A stretch of DNA of 64,000 nucleotides from an uncultured Opitutaceae bacterium (GTDB lineage: Bacteria; Verrucomicrobiota; Verrucomicrobiia; Opitutales; Opitutaceae). The translations under genes and the position numbers were made by a program. The DNA lies in NCBI GenBank assembly GCA_937958045.1, contig CALFXL010000059.1, forward strand, positions 1 to 64,000, in the 5' to 3' direction. Below are positions 53,902-62,857 of this stretch, piece after piece (position 1 is the stretch's first letter; each line of letters begins with the position of its first letter). The notes below the pieces were generated by a model. It saw nothing but the letters and a program-made list of their open reading frames with translations, ran no database searches and had not been told where the DNA came from.

Positions 53902-56900
53902 GCACGCCGGATTCGGCCCCGCCCTCCGGCTTCGCGGGGAGGCTGGCGGCGATTTTCATTCATTCGAAGCTGACCGTGCTGGTGGTCGCGCTGTCCGTCC
54001 TGCTCGGTATTTTCGCGGTGCTCCAGCTTCCGCGCGAAGAGGAGCCGCAGATCAAGGTGCCGATGATCGACGTGCTGGCTTCGCTGCCGGGCGGCTCGGC
54101 AGAGGAGGTGGAAAATCTCGTCACGCGTCCGCTTGAAAAACTGCTGTGGGAAATCCCGGGGGTGGAATACCTCTACTCCACCTCGAGTCCCGGCGGCAGC
54201 CTGATCGTGGTGCGCTACGAGGTCGGGACCGACATCGAGGCGGCGCTCGTCCGCCTCAATCAACGGCTGCACGCCCAGCTCGACCGGCTGCCGGCCGGTG
54301 TGGCGCCGCCGCTCGTGAAACCGCGCACGATCGACGACGTGCCGGTGCTCGCGCTCACGCTGCACAGCGCCGTGCGGGATGCGTCTGCCCTGCGCGAGCT
54401 CGCGGCGCAGTTGGAGGAGGAAATCAAATCGCTGCCGCAGGTCGCCGAGACGACGCTCATCGGCGGCCAGAGCCGCGCGGTGCGCGTGCAGCTCGACCCA
54501 GCGGCGCTCGCCTCGCGCGGGCTCGATGCGGCGCAGGTCGTCGCTTCGTTGCAACAGGCCAATCGCCACGGGCAGGCCGGTTCGCGTCCGTTCGCCGGGC
54601 GGGAAGTGCTGATCGAGGCGGGTGGGTTTTTGCGCGACGCCCGCGAGATCGAATCGCTCGTGATCGGCGCGGTCGAGGCGCGGCCGGTTTATCTGCGCGA
54701 TGTGGCGGCGGTCGTCGATGGACCGGAGGAGGCGGTGAATTATGTCCTCCATGCCGCGGGCGGCCTCGACGGCGGCGTGGAAGCGGCCGTGACTATCAGC
54801 CTCGCGAAGCGGCCGGGCGCGAATGCGATCAGGGTCGTCAACGAGGTGCTCGCCAAGGTGGATTCGCTGCGCGGACGCCTGATCCCGGCCGATGTCGCCG
54901 TCGCGGTGACGCGCGATTACGGCCACACGGCGGCGGAGAAGAGCAACGAGCTTCTGCTGCACATGGGCATCGCGGTTTTCGGCGTCGCCGTGCTCATCCT
55001 GTTGTTTCTCGGCTGGCGCGAATCGCTCGTGGTCATGCTGGCGATCCCGACGACGCTCGCGCTGACGCTGCTGGTTTTTTATCTCTACGGCTACACGCTC
55101 AATCGCATCACGCTCTTCGCGCTGATCTTCTCCATCGGCATACTGGTGGATGATGCGATCGTGGTGGTGGAAAACATCGTGCGCCATGCGCGCCTGCCCG
55201 GTGCGAAGGGGAGGGCGTTTTCGGAGATTGCGGTCGAGGCGGTAGCCGAGGTGGGCAACCCGACGATCCTCGCGACGTGGGCGGTGATCGCGGCGATCCT
55301 GCCGATGGCTTTTGTCGGCGGCTTGATGGGCCCCTACATGCGGCCGATCCCGATCGGGGCGACCGCGGCGATGGTGTTTTCGCTGCTGGTCGCGTTCACC
55401 GTCACGCCGTGGGCGGCGGTGCGCGTGCTGCGGCGTCATCTGGCGGCGCCGGTCCAGGCAGGCGCGGCGCCGGTCGATCACGATCATGCGCCCGACGATT
55501 TTCTCACGCGGCTTTATTTTCGGGTGATGCGTCCGCTGCTCGGCTCGGCGCGGTGGCGCGGAGCGTTTCTCGGAGGCATCGTCGCGTTGCTGGCGTTGTC
55601 GGTCGCGCTGGTGCCGCTCGGCGCGGTGAAGGTGAAAATGCTGCCCTTCGACAACAAGTCGGAGTTCCAGCTCGTGTTGAACACCGACGAAGGCACCACG
55701 CTGGAACAGACGGCGCGCATCGCCCGCGAGATGGCCGACGCCGTGCGCGCCGAGCCGGAAGTGCGCGATGTGCAGATCTACGCAGGCACGGCCGCGCCCT
55801 TCAATTTCAACGGGCTGGTCCGCCACTCGTTCATGCGGCGCGGCCCGAATGTCGCCGACGTGCAGGTCAACCTCGTCGGCAAAGGTGAACGTTCCGACCA
55901 GAGCCACGCTATCGCCAAGCGCATCCGCCCGAAGGTCGCCGCCATCGCGGCGCGCCACGGAGCGGCGGTTGCTGTATCGGAAGTGCCGCCGGGGCCGCCG
56001 GTGTTGCAGACGCTCGTCGCGGAGATTTACGGGCCCGACGAAACCGCGCGGCAGGCGCTCGCGCGCGAGGTGCGCGCGATCATGGAGCGCACCGCCGGCG
56101 TGGTGGATGTCGACTGGTATCTCGAGGCGGAACAACCGAAGGTCCGCTACGCGATCGACCGCCAGAAAGCCGCGCTCCACGGCATCGGCGAGGCGGCCAT
56201 CGCGCAGACGATCGAGCTGGCCGCGCAGGGATGGCGTATCGACATTTTACATACAGAGGCCGGCCGCGAGCCGGTGCCGCTGGTCGTCGAGCTGCCGCAG
56301 GCGGCGCGATCCTCTCCGGAGGATCTGCTGGCGCTGCGCGTGCGCCCGGACCGCGATCCGCAGGCGCCGCTCGTGCCGCTGGGCGAGCTCGTGCGCATCG
56401 AGCGCACGACCGGCGAGCGCAGCCGTTACCACAAGAACTTGAAGCCGGTGACCTATGTGACCGCTGACGTGGCGGGCGAGGTGGAGAGCCCGGCGTACGC
56501 GCTTTTCGCCATGAACCGCGAACTGGCGAAGCTCGATGCGCGCGACTTCGGCGGCGCGTCCGCGAAGCTGCCGGTTTATCATCTCAACCAGCCGGTGGAC
56601 GATCGCTCGCCCGCGCTGAAATGGGATGGCGAGTGGCACATCACGCTCGAGGTGTTTCGCGATCTCGGGCTGGCCTTCGCGGCGGTGCTCGCGCTGATCG
56701 CGATGCTGATGGTCGGCTGGTTTCGCAGCTACGTGACGCCGCTCGTGGTGATGGCGGCGATCCCGTTTTCGCTCATCGGCATCCTCCCGGCGCATTGGGC
56801 GCTCGGGGCATTTTTCACGGCCACCTCGATGATCGGTTTCATGGCGGGCGCGGGCATCGTGGTGAGAAACTCGATCATCCTCGTGGACTTCATTGAGCTG

Positions 56901-57146
56901 CGGCGTTCGCACGGCCTGCCGTTGCACGAGGCGGTGATCGAGGCGGGCGCGGTGCGTTTTCGCCCGATGCTGCTCACGGCGCTCGCGGTTGTGGTCGGCG
57001 CGAGCGTGATCTTGGCCGATCCGATTTTCCAGGGGCTCGCCATCAGCCTGATGTTTGGCGAAATCGCCTCGCTGCTCATCAGCCGCCTCGCCGTGCCGGT
57101 GCTCTACTTCATGGCGGTGCGGCGCGAGCGGAAATCGTTGTCATGA
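53898..57146 (+). CDS. RND family efflux pump permease
   Basis: 1082 residues, start coupled to the adaptor stop. Twelve membrane helices are expected. N-terminal helix LTVLVVALSVLLGIFAVLQLP is followed by REEEPQIKVPMIDVLASLPG. The proton-relay acidic pair is in FSIGILVDDAIVVVENIVRH. The second half has MAGAGIVVRNSIILVDFIEL and RFRPMLLTALAVVVGASVI. The sequence resembles the MexH/AcrB-like HAE group; substrate unknown. A weak 19-bp motif copy is at 56236-56254. It overlaps the rhodanese gene by 4 bp. Confidence 0.93.
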   Translation: MSTPDSAPPSGFAGRLAAIFIHSKLTVLVVALSVLLGIFAVLQLPREEEPQIKVPMIDVLASLPGGSAEEVENLVTRPLEKLLWEIPGVEYLYSTSSPGGSLIVVRYEVGTDIEAALVRLNQRLHAQLDRLPAGVAPPLVKPRTIDDVPVLALTLHSAVRDASALRELAAQLEEEIKSLPQVAETTLIGGQSRAVRVQLDPAALASRGLDAAQVVASLQQANRHGQAGSRPFAGREVLIEAGGFLRDAREIESLVIGAVEARPVYLRDVAAVVDGPEEAVNYVLHAAGGLDGGVEAAVTISLAKRPGANAIRVVNEVLAKVDSLRGRLIPADVAVAVTRDYGHTAAEKSNELLLHMGIAVFGVAVLILLFLGWRESLVVMLAIPTTLALTLLVFYLYGYTLNRITLFALIFSIGILVDDAIVVVENIVRHARLPGAKGRAFSEIAVEAVAEVGNPTILATWAVIAAILPMAFVGGLMGPYMRPIPIGATAAMVFSLLVAFTVTPWAAVRVLRRHLAAPVQAGAAPVDHDHAPDDFLTRLYFRVMRPLLGSARWRGAFLGGIVALLALSVALVPLGAVKVKMLPFDNKSEFQLVLNTDEGTTLEQTARIAREMADAVRAEPEVRDVQIYAGTAAPFNFNGLVRHSFMRRGPNVADVQVNLVGKGERSDQSHAIAKRIRPKVAAIAARHGAAVAVSEVPPGPPVLQTLVAEIYGPDETARQALAREVRAIMERTAGVVDVDWYLEAEQPKVRYAIDRQKAALHGIGEAAIAQTIELAAQGWRIDILHTEAGREPVPLVVELPQAARSSPEDLLALRVRPDRDPQAPLVPLGELVRIERTTGERSRYHKNLKPVTYVTADVAGEVESPAYALFAMNRELAKLDARDFGGASAKLPVYHLNQPVDDRSPALKWDGEWHITLEVFRDLGLAFAAVLALIAMLMVGWFRSYVTPLVVMAAIPFSLIGILPAHWALGAFFTATSMIGFMAGAGIVVRNSIILVDFIELRRSHGLPLHEAVIEAGAVRFRPMLLTALAVVVGASVILADPIFQGLAISLMFGEIASLLISRLAVPVLYFMAVRRERKSLS

Positions 57147-57532
57147 AAATCCTGATACTTGTCCTCGGCGCGGCGCTGGCCGGCTGGCTGTTCATGCGTT
57201 CGCGTCCGACGGCCGGACTCACGCCGGCGGAGATCGCGCGGCGCGTGGCGGCGGGCGAGGCGATCCTGATCGACGTGCGCGAGCCGGACGAATGGGCGTC
57301 GGGCGTGGCCGCTCCGGCGCGGCTGCTGCCGCTGAGCGATCTGCGCGGCGGGCGCCGGCAGTGGCAGGCGGTGCTGGAGAAAAACCGCGACAAGGAGCTG
57401 ATCTTTTATTGTCGCTCGGGGAACCGTTCGGGACAGGCGGCCGCGTTGCTGGCAGGCGAAGGTTTCCGCACCGCCAACGGCGGTTCGTTTGCGCGCTGGC
57501 GAAACGCCGGCCAGCCGGTGCGCGATCCGTGA
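57143..57532 (+). CDS. Membrane-anchored rhodanese-like protein
   Basis: 129 residues. N-terminal helix MKILILVLGAALAGWLFM, then a rhodanese domain: LIDVREPDEWASG and the active-site loop FYCRSGNRSGQAA with catalytic Cys. It should carry persulfide sulfur. Overlaps the pump stop by ATGA. Together with the DUF2892 protein at the operon start it supplies the two halves of a YgaP-like protein. Confidence 0.92.
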   Translation: MKILILVLGAALAGWLFMRSRPTAGLTPAEIARRVAAGEAILIDVREPDEWASGVAAPARLLPLSDLRGGRRQWQAVLEKNRDKELIFYCRSGNRSGQAAALLAGEGFRTANGGSFARWRNAGQPVRDP

Positions 57533-57552
57533 AGGCGGGCGGCGGTTTCCCC

Positions 57553-57831
57553 ATGGTGGAGACGATGCCGGCCGCGAAGCTTGTCATGGCCGTGGACCGG
57601 CCATGGAATGCCAGCATGAGCACGTCCGATCCCTGCGCCTCGAACTGGCCCTGCTGGCATGATTGCCGGCACGCCGAGCCGCTGCCAGCCGACGGCTGGG
57701 TGTGGTGCTCGCGCGACGCGAAGGCGCCGAGGCATCGCACGGTCAGGCTGGCGCGGGAATGCCGCTGGTTTTCGGCGCGGGCGGTGGTGAAGGCGCCGGA
57801 TCTTCTGACGCGGGCGGCGGAGGGATGCTGA
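57553..57831 (+). CDS. Small cysteine- and tryptophan-rich protein
   Basis: 92 residues from the ATG at 57553; a GTG at 57529 overlapping the rhodanese stop would add eight. Not recognised. Six cysteines, most in the pattern DPCASNWPCWHDCRHAEPLP, then DGWVWCSRDAKAPRHRTVR and ARECRWFSA, suggest metal or Fe-S binding. Position in the efflux operon and absence of an alternative reading support it, but coding status is uncertain. Confidence 0.5.
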   Translation: MVETMPAAKLVMAVDRPWNASMSTSDPCASNWPCWHDCRHAEPLPADGWVWCSRDAKAPRHRTVRLARECRWFSARAVVKAPDLLTRAAEGC

Positions 57832-57919
57832 GCCCGCAAGCGGACGGGCCGGGGGAGGGTGCCGGACGATGAAAATTTGAGTTCGGCACCGGGCGGGCGC
57901 TGCGTTTTGTTGGGCGGCC

Positions 57920-59241
57920 ATGTCCGACGTCTTCGATTCACCGCTGATTCCCGCCGGGTTGCGTGAGGCGCTGCGTTTCTCTCCTGGCAATGTGCCGCTG
58001 CTCGTGCATGCGGGCGACGCGGTGCTCAAGGTCGGCGGTCTCGCGGAGGCCGAGGCGTTGTTCAAACGCGCGCTCTCGATCGATGGCGGCGACGTTTTTC
58101 CAGCAGGGCTCGGACAACCTCGCGCTGGTGCTGGTGGAATCGATCACGAAGACGGCGGCCGCCCCGGCGCGCGCGCTGGCGCTTCACGCCCGGCTGGCGC
58201 TCAAGGCCGGCGAACCGCGGCTGGCGGCGCAGCTTTTCTCGCGTATCCGTGAATCGGATACGTCATTCTCTGCCCCCGAGCTCGAGCAGGCGCTGGGAAA
58301 TTATCTGCCGAGGCGGCCCTCGCCGTCGCTGCCGCCCAAGGCGATCCCGCCCCCCGCCGGGAGAGGCGGCGGCGGAGCTGGAGAAGCCGGGGCTGACCTT
58401 CGATGACGTGGGCGGCATGGAGCGGGTGAAGGAGGAGATCCGCATGAAGATCATCCTTCCGCTGAAGCAGCCGGAGCTGTTCAAGGCGTACGGCAAGAAG
58501 GCCGGAGGCGGGATCCTGCTCTACGGGCCGCCGGGTTGCGGCAAGACGTTCCTGGCGCGGGCGACGGCCGGCGAGGTCAACGCCGGCTTCCTCGCCGTCG
58601 GCATCAGCGACGTGCTCGACATGTGGATCGGCCAGAGCGAAAAAAACCTGCACGCGCTCTTCGAGCAGGCGCGCACGCACCGGCCCTGCGTTTTGTTTTT
58701 CGACGAAGTGGATGCGCTCGGCGCGAACCGCACCGACATGCTCAAGAGCGGCGGCCGGCAGATGATCAACCAGTTGCTCTCGGAGCTGGACGGCGTGAAC
58801 GCGTCGAACGAAGGTGTGCTCGTCCTCGCGGCGACCAATGCGCCGTGGCATCTAGATCCGGCGTTTCGCCGGCCGGGGCGTTTCGACCGCATCATCTTCG
58901 TGCCGCCGCCCGATGCGCCGGCGCGCGCGGCGATCCTGCGGCTGATGCTGCGCGGCAAGCCGGTCGAGACGGTGGATTTCGACGCGGTTGCCAGGAAGAC
59001 CGAAGGCTTTTCCGGCGCGGATTTGAAGGCCGTGGTCGATCTCGCGGTGGAGGCGAAGCTCGCCGAGGCGATGAAGACCGGCAAAATCGCGCCGATCGGC
59101 GGCCGGGATCTGCTGGAGGCGGCGAAACGGCACAAGCCGACGGTGCGCGACTGGTTCGACACGGCGCGCAACTACGCGCTCTACGCGAACCAGAGCGGTC
59201 TGTACGACGACATCCTCGCGCATCTGAAGATATCCAAATGA
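57920..59241 (+). pseudogene. TPR-AAA+ ATPase gene with two frame breaks
   Basis: Three frames together make one protein. Frame 1 (from 57920): SDVFDSPLIPAGLREALRF to ALFKRALSID, about 58085. Frame 2: FFQQGSDNLALVLVESITK to PPKAIPPPAG, about 58360. Frame 3: AAAELEKPGLTFDDVGGMER to the end. The AAA+ core is intact: GPPGCGKTFLARA (Walker A), VLFFDEVDAL (Walker B), AATNAPWHLDPAFRRPGRFDR (arginine finger). Each break could be one inserted base or a sequencing error in a GC run (second near 58363, GAGAGGCGGCGG). A 19-bp motif (58243-58261) lies in frame 2. Its stop overlaps the TPR gene start. Confidence 0.75.
58243..58261. repeat. 19-bp inverted-repeat motif, perfect copy inside AAA+ gene
   Basis: GTATCC-GTGAATC-GGATAC, perfect half-sites. 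It encodes RIRESDT in frame 2. Confidence 0.6.
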
Positions 59242-60539
59242 GTCATCGCCTCGATCGTGCGCAGTTGTTGTTGCAGCAGTCTCGTCCCGCCGACGCCGAA
59301 CGCGAAGCCATGCTCGCGCCCGCCGAGGATCCCGATTCGCCGCGCGGGCATGCGTACCTCGCGCTGAGCCGCATCGATCAGCAAAAAAACGCCGGTGCGC
59401 TGGAGGCCGCGGAGCGCGCGGTCGCATTGTCGCCCGCCGATCCGTTCAGCCATCACATCCTCGCGGTGGTGCTGCACCGGCTCGATCGCGGGAAGGCGCC
59501 GCTGGCGGCGATCGAGGAGGCGATCCGGCTCGATCCGGAGAACGAGGCGCATTTCGCGGTGCTGGCGGGCATCCGGCTCGGCCTGCGCGACTGGAAGGCG
59601 GCGCTCGCGGCCGCGGAGAGGGGGCTCGCGCTCAATCCCGAGGATGTGCAATGCGCGAATCTCCGCTCGATGGCGCTGGTGCGGCTCGGGCGGAAGGAGG
59701 AGGCGATGGAGACGGTCGATTTCGCGGTGGAGCGCGCGCCGGAAAACGCGTGGTCGCACGCGAACCAGGGGTGGAACTTTCTCCACCGGAACGACCCGAA
59801 GCGCGCGCAGGGGCATTTTCGCGAAGCGCTGCGCCTGGAGCCCGACATGGAGTGCGCGCGGCAGGGCATGCTCGAGGCGCTCAAGGCGCGGAACCCGGTT
59901 TATCGCGGCATGCTGGCGTATTTCCTGTGGATGGGCCGGCAGAGCGCGAAGCTGCAATGGGCGTTCGTGATCGGCACGTATTTGATTTCCCGATACATCG
60001 GAGGGCTGACGCCGGACGATCGCGGCCTGGGCTGGGCGACGTGGCCGGTGGTGATCGGGTTTTATCTCTTTATCTATCTCTCTTGGACGGCGGCGCCGAT
60101 GTTCAACCTGCTGCTGCACTTCGACCGGTTCGGCCGGCTGGTGCTTTCGCGCGACGAGCGGCGGGCCACGAATTGGTTCGGGGCGTGCGTGTTGTTGATC
60201 GCGGCCTCGTGCGTGTGGTGGGCGGCGGGCAACGAGCTGGGCGTTTTTGGCGCGATCGCGAGCGCGATGCTTTCGGTGTGCGTGGCGGTCACGTTTTACC
60301 GGACGGGGAGAAAGCGCGTCGGTTTTGGCGTCGCGACGGCGGTGCTGGCGGCGATCGCGCTGGGCGGCTTCGTGCTGCTGCTGCGCGGAGACGACGCCAG
60401 CAGGCGCTCGGCGCGGATGAGGCACACACAGTTGGAGCCGTCCTGCGTTTCGAGCCATTGCGGCCGCAGCGATTTGAACTCCTTGTTCATCGCGCGCTGC
60501 AACTCGCCGACTTCGATCACGACGATGCCGTGCGGTTGA
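59238..60539 (+). CDS. TPR protein with C-terminal membrane domain
   Basis: 433 residues, ATG overlapping the ATPase stop. About five TPR units fill residues 1-215 (AYLALSRIDQQKNAGALEAAERA; ALNPEDVQCANLRSMALVRL). Then five membrane segments (WAFVIGTYLISRYIGGL; VVIGFYLFIYLSWTAAP; FGACVLLIAASCVWW; IASAMLSVCVAVTFY; VATAVLAAIALGGFVLLL). The TPR-AAA+ neighbour suggests a joint complex. The last 45 or so residues, after LLLRGDD, are read from the antisense of prmB and look like run-on. Confidence 0.75.
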   Translation: MSHRLDRAQLLLQQSRPADAEREAMLAPAEDPDSPRGHAYLALSRIDQQKNAGALEAAERAVALSPADPFSHHILAVVLHRLDRGKAPLAAIEEAIRLDPENEAHFAVLAGIRLGLRDWKAALAAAERGLALNPEDVQCANLRSMALVRLGRKEEAMETVDFAVERAPENAWSHANQGWNFLHRNDPKRAQGHFREALRLEPDMECARQGMLEALKARNPVYRGMLAYFLWMGRQSAKLQWAFVIGTYLISRYIGGLTPDDRGLGWATWPVVIGFYLFIYLSWTAAPMFNLLLHFDRFGRLVLSRDERRATNWFGACVLLIAASCVWWAAGNELGVFGAIASAMLSVCVAVTFYRTGRKRVGFGVATAVLAAIALGGFVLLLRGDDASRRSARMRHTQLEPSCVSSHCGRSDLNSLFIARCNSPTSITTMPCG

Positions 60540-61309
60540 AGGCGCTCGCGAGCTTGCACGAGGAGACGGCGGATGATGTCGAGACCGTCTTTGCCGCCAT
60601 CGAGCGCCATGCGGGGTTCCTTCTGAAATTCGACGGGCAGGTTGTCGCAGATGTCGCTCGGTTCGTACGGCGGATTGCTGAGAATGACGTCGTATTTGAC
60701 GGGCGCGACCGAGGCGAAGACATCGCTGCGATGAAGCGTGACGCGGCGCGCGAGCTTGTGCGCTTTGACGTTGATCGCGGCGACTTCGAGCGCGGCGGGC
60801 GAGAGATCGATAGCGTCGATTTTTGCCTGCGGGAACTCGTGCGCGAGCAGGATCGCAAGACAGCCTGAACCGGTGCAGACATCGACGGCGCGCGTCACGC
60901 GCTGGCCGGGCGGCAGGAAGTCCGCGAGCGTGGGGATGAGTTCGAGAAAATAGGAACGCGGGATGATGACACGCTCGTCCACGTAGAAACGATGTTCGCC
61001 GAGCCAGGCTTCGCGCGTGAGGTAGCCGGCGGGCGTGCGGTCGATGGCCCGTTTGGCGAGGATCTGGCGAAGCGCGATGCGTTGTGCGGGCGAGAGCGGT
61101 TGGTCGAGAACGTCCGGATCGCTGTCGAGCGGCCAGTCGAGCGTGCGCAGAAACAAATACAGCGCCTCGTCGTGCGCGGACGTCGCGACCTGCCCGAGCG
61201 CGAGCTCCGCTTGTTGGTAAACGGATTCGGCGAACGCCAGCCACGCGCGCAGCGTGGCGAGTTGCGACGTCGGCGGCAGCGAGGTGAGCGAGCGGACTTT
61301 TTTCTTCAC
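60296..61309 (-). CDS. prmB: Ribosomal protein L3 glutamine methyltransferase
   Basis: 337 residues. PrmB methylates glutamine of uL3. GTG start at 61309 sharing GTGA with the M50 gene's stop. SAM-binding VDVCTGSGCLAILLAHEFP, catalytic ILSNPPYEPSD and the PrmB-type N-domain (RTPAGYLTREAWLGEHRFYV, IIPRSYFLELIP). The family match ends near CVCLIRAERL; the last 30 or so residues are antisense of the TPR gene and look like run-on past a lost stop. Confidence 0.88.
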   Translation of the reverse strand: MKKKVRSLTSLPPTSQLATLRAWLAFAESVYQQAELALGQVATSAHDEALYLFLRTLDWPLDSDPDVLDQPLSPAQRIALRQILAKRAIDRTPAGYLTREAWLGEHRFYVDERVIIPRSYFLELIPTLADFLPPGQRVTRAVDVCTGSGCLAILLAHEFPQAKIDAIDLSPAALEVAAINVKAHKLARRVTLHRSDVFASVAPVKYDVILSNPPYEPSDICDNLPVEFQKEPRMALDGGKDGLDIIRRLLVQARERLQPHGIVVIEVGELQRAMNKEFKSLRPQWLETQDGSNCVCLIRAERLLASSPRSSSTKPPSAIAASTAVATPKPTRFLPVR

Positions 61310-61941
61310 GAGAAGAGCGTGATGATCGTGCCGAATGGCTGCATGGCTGCGCGGATCATCCAGAAGAGCGCGCTGCGGGCCTGCGGGATGTTGATGAGCA
61401 CCATCAGGATGATCCAACCGAAGCGGGCGAAGTTAATGTAGGTCGTCTCGCTCATGCCGAACCAGTACATAAGGAACTTCGAGCCATCGAGCGGCGGCAC
61501 CGGCAGGAGATTGAAGATCATCAGGCTCACGTTGATCTGGATGACCAGCAGGAGCAGCGAAAGAAACTCATGGCCGGGCCAGAAACGCAGCGAAAGTCCG
61601 GTCACGACTGCCGCGAGCAACGCGAGCAGGAGATTCATGCCGGGGCCGGCGATGGTGACCCACGCGCGGTCGGCGGTTTTGGGAAGATTATACGGATTGA
61701 TGATGACGGGCTTGGCCCAGCCCACGATCGGGAAACCGCCGAGAATGCCGATCAGCGGGATGATCACAGTACCGAACAGATCGATGTGCACCAGCGGGTT
61801 GAGCGACACGCGACCTTGCGAACGCGGCGTATTGTCACCGAGCCGATCGGCCATGGCGGCGTGACCCCATTCGTGCACCGTCAGGCTTGCGATGACGATG
61901 AGGTAGGCGATCAGGCTGTTGTAAAGCTGGACTGTATTCAT
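61306..61941 (-). CDS. M50 family site-2 protease homologue
   Basis: 211 residues, a multi-pass zinc metalloprotease. HEWGH in SLTVHEWGHAAMADRLGD gives two zinc ligands and the catalytic Glu; the third ligand is the Asp in LPVPPLDGSKFL. IAGPGMNLLLALLAAV is the usual central helix. No PDZ domain. Short cytoplasmic-free form as in YdfE/Rv-type homologues. Translationally coupled to prmB; 21 bp after the rhomboid-like gene. Confidence 0.9.
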   Translation of the reverse strand: MNTVQLYNSLIAYLIVIASLTVHEWGHAAMADRLGDNTPRSQGRVSLNPLVHIDLFGTVIIPLIGILGGFPIVGWAKPVIINPYNLPKTADRAWVTIAGPGMNLLLALLAAVVTGLSLRFWPGHEFLSLLLLVIQINVSLMIFNLLPVPPLDGSKFLMYWFGMSETTYINFARFGWIILMVLINIPQARSALFWMIRAAMQPFGTIITLFS

Positions 61942-61962
61942 GAAACAACTACGTGCGACAGA

Positions 61963-62760
61963 TCACGATTGTCCCGCGGGCGGCGGGGGAGTGGCCGGGC
62001 GGCGGCTCGGCAGGTGGTCGGCGCAATAGCACTGATCGTCGGCGGCGTAGCGGAAATCGAGCATGGGGTCGGTGAGATCGGTGCGACCGCAAACGACGCA
62101 GGTATGGCGGGGTTCTCGGGTTTCGGTTGCCTCGGCGACGCGTCGCACCTGGCGACGTCCGGTCTGGCGGACCGAGCGGAGCATGTCGCCGGCGAAAAAC
62201 AGGAGGAAGTTTCCGACGACGGCGATGATCGCGAGTTTGTCGGCGCGTCCGCCGACGGCGAAGGCATACCCGTAACCAATCCATGCGATTAGCGCGAGCC
62301 ACTTGATCTTCACCGGAAGGATGAAGAAGAGCAGCAGCTCGAAATTGGGATGAAGGCGCGCGAAAGCCAAAAAGACCGAACCGCCGATGAAGAGATTGGT
62401 GGCGGCGGAATGCGGCGAGAAGAATGACAGACCGACGGTGAGAGCCCAGCCGGTGAGGAGAAAAAGATTGTAGCGCAGCGCGCCCCACTGGTGCTCAAGC
62501 GCGGTGCCATAGAGGTAAAAAAGATAAAGCGCGAAGGCGATGAAGAGCCATCCTTGCGCCGGGGGGATGAACACGAAGGAGAACAAGCGCCACCATTCGC
62601 CGGCGAGCACCTGCGACGGGATGAGCAGCAGGAAATTCGGATCGATCAGCCCCAGCATCGAGGTGAGCAGCACAAACACCTGCCCGATCACGATGAACAG
62701 GGAGATATTGGTGATGGCGTAAGGCTCGAGGCGGCGGCCGAGTCGATAAGTCCAGGACAT
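61963..62760 (-). CDS. Rhomboid-like membrane protein with zinc-ribbon tail
   Basis: 265 residues. Five or six membrane segments with rhomboid-like layout: EWWRLFSFVFIPPAQGWLFI, LYLFYLYGTALEHQWG, NLFIGGSVFLAFARLHP. The position of the catalytic GxSG reads GGSV and no catalytic His is clear, so protease activity is doubtful. The C-terminus has a Cys/His cluster (CVVCGRTDLTD; DQCYCADHLPSRRP), a likely zinc site. Forms an operon with the M50 gene and prmB. Confidence 0.75.
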   Translation of the reverse strand: MSWTYRLGRRLEPYAITNISLFIVIGQVFVLLTSMLGLIDPNFLLLIPSQVLAGEWWRLFSFVFIPPAQGWLFIAFALYLFYLYGTALEHQWGALRYNLFLLTGWALTVGLSFFSPHSAATNLFIGGSVFLAFARLHPNFELLLFFILPVKIKWLALIAWIGYGYAFAVGGRADKLAIIAVVGNFLLFFAGDMLRSVRQTGRRQVRRVAEATETREPRHTCVVCGRTDLTDPMLDFRYAADDQCYCADHLPSRRPATPPPPAGQS

Positions 62761-62857
62761 GGGCGCAACGTTCTAGGGCGATTCCCCGCAATTCAACCGC
62801 GAATGGCGCGAAGTTTTGTTCCTGCACGCACGCGCGGAAGCGGGCGTGTGCGACGGT

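Noticed and set aside
61963..62760. Rhombosortase acting on the GGGAPSLWF tails
   Set aside because: The protein lacks a clear catalytic Ser/His pair and lies 20 kb away; the link is speculative.
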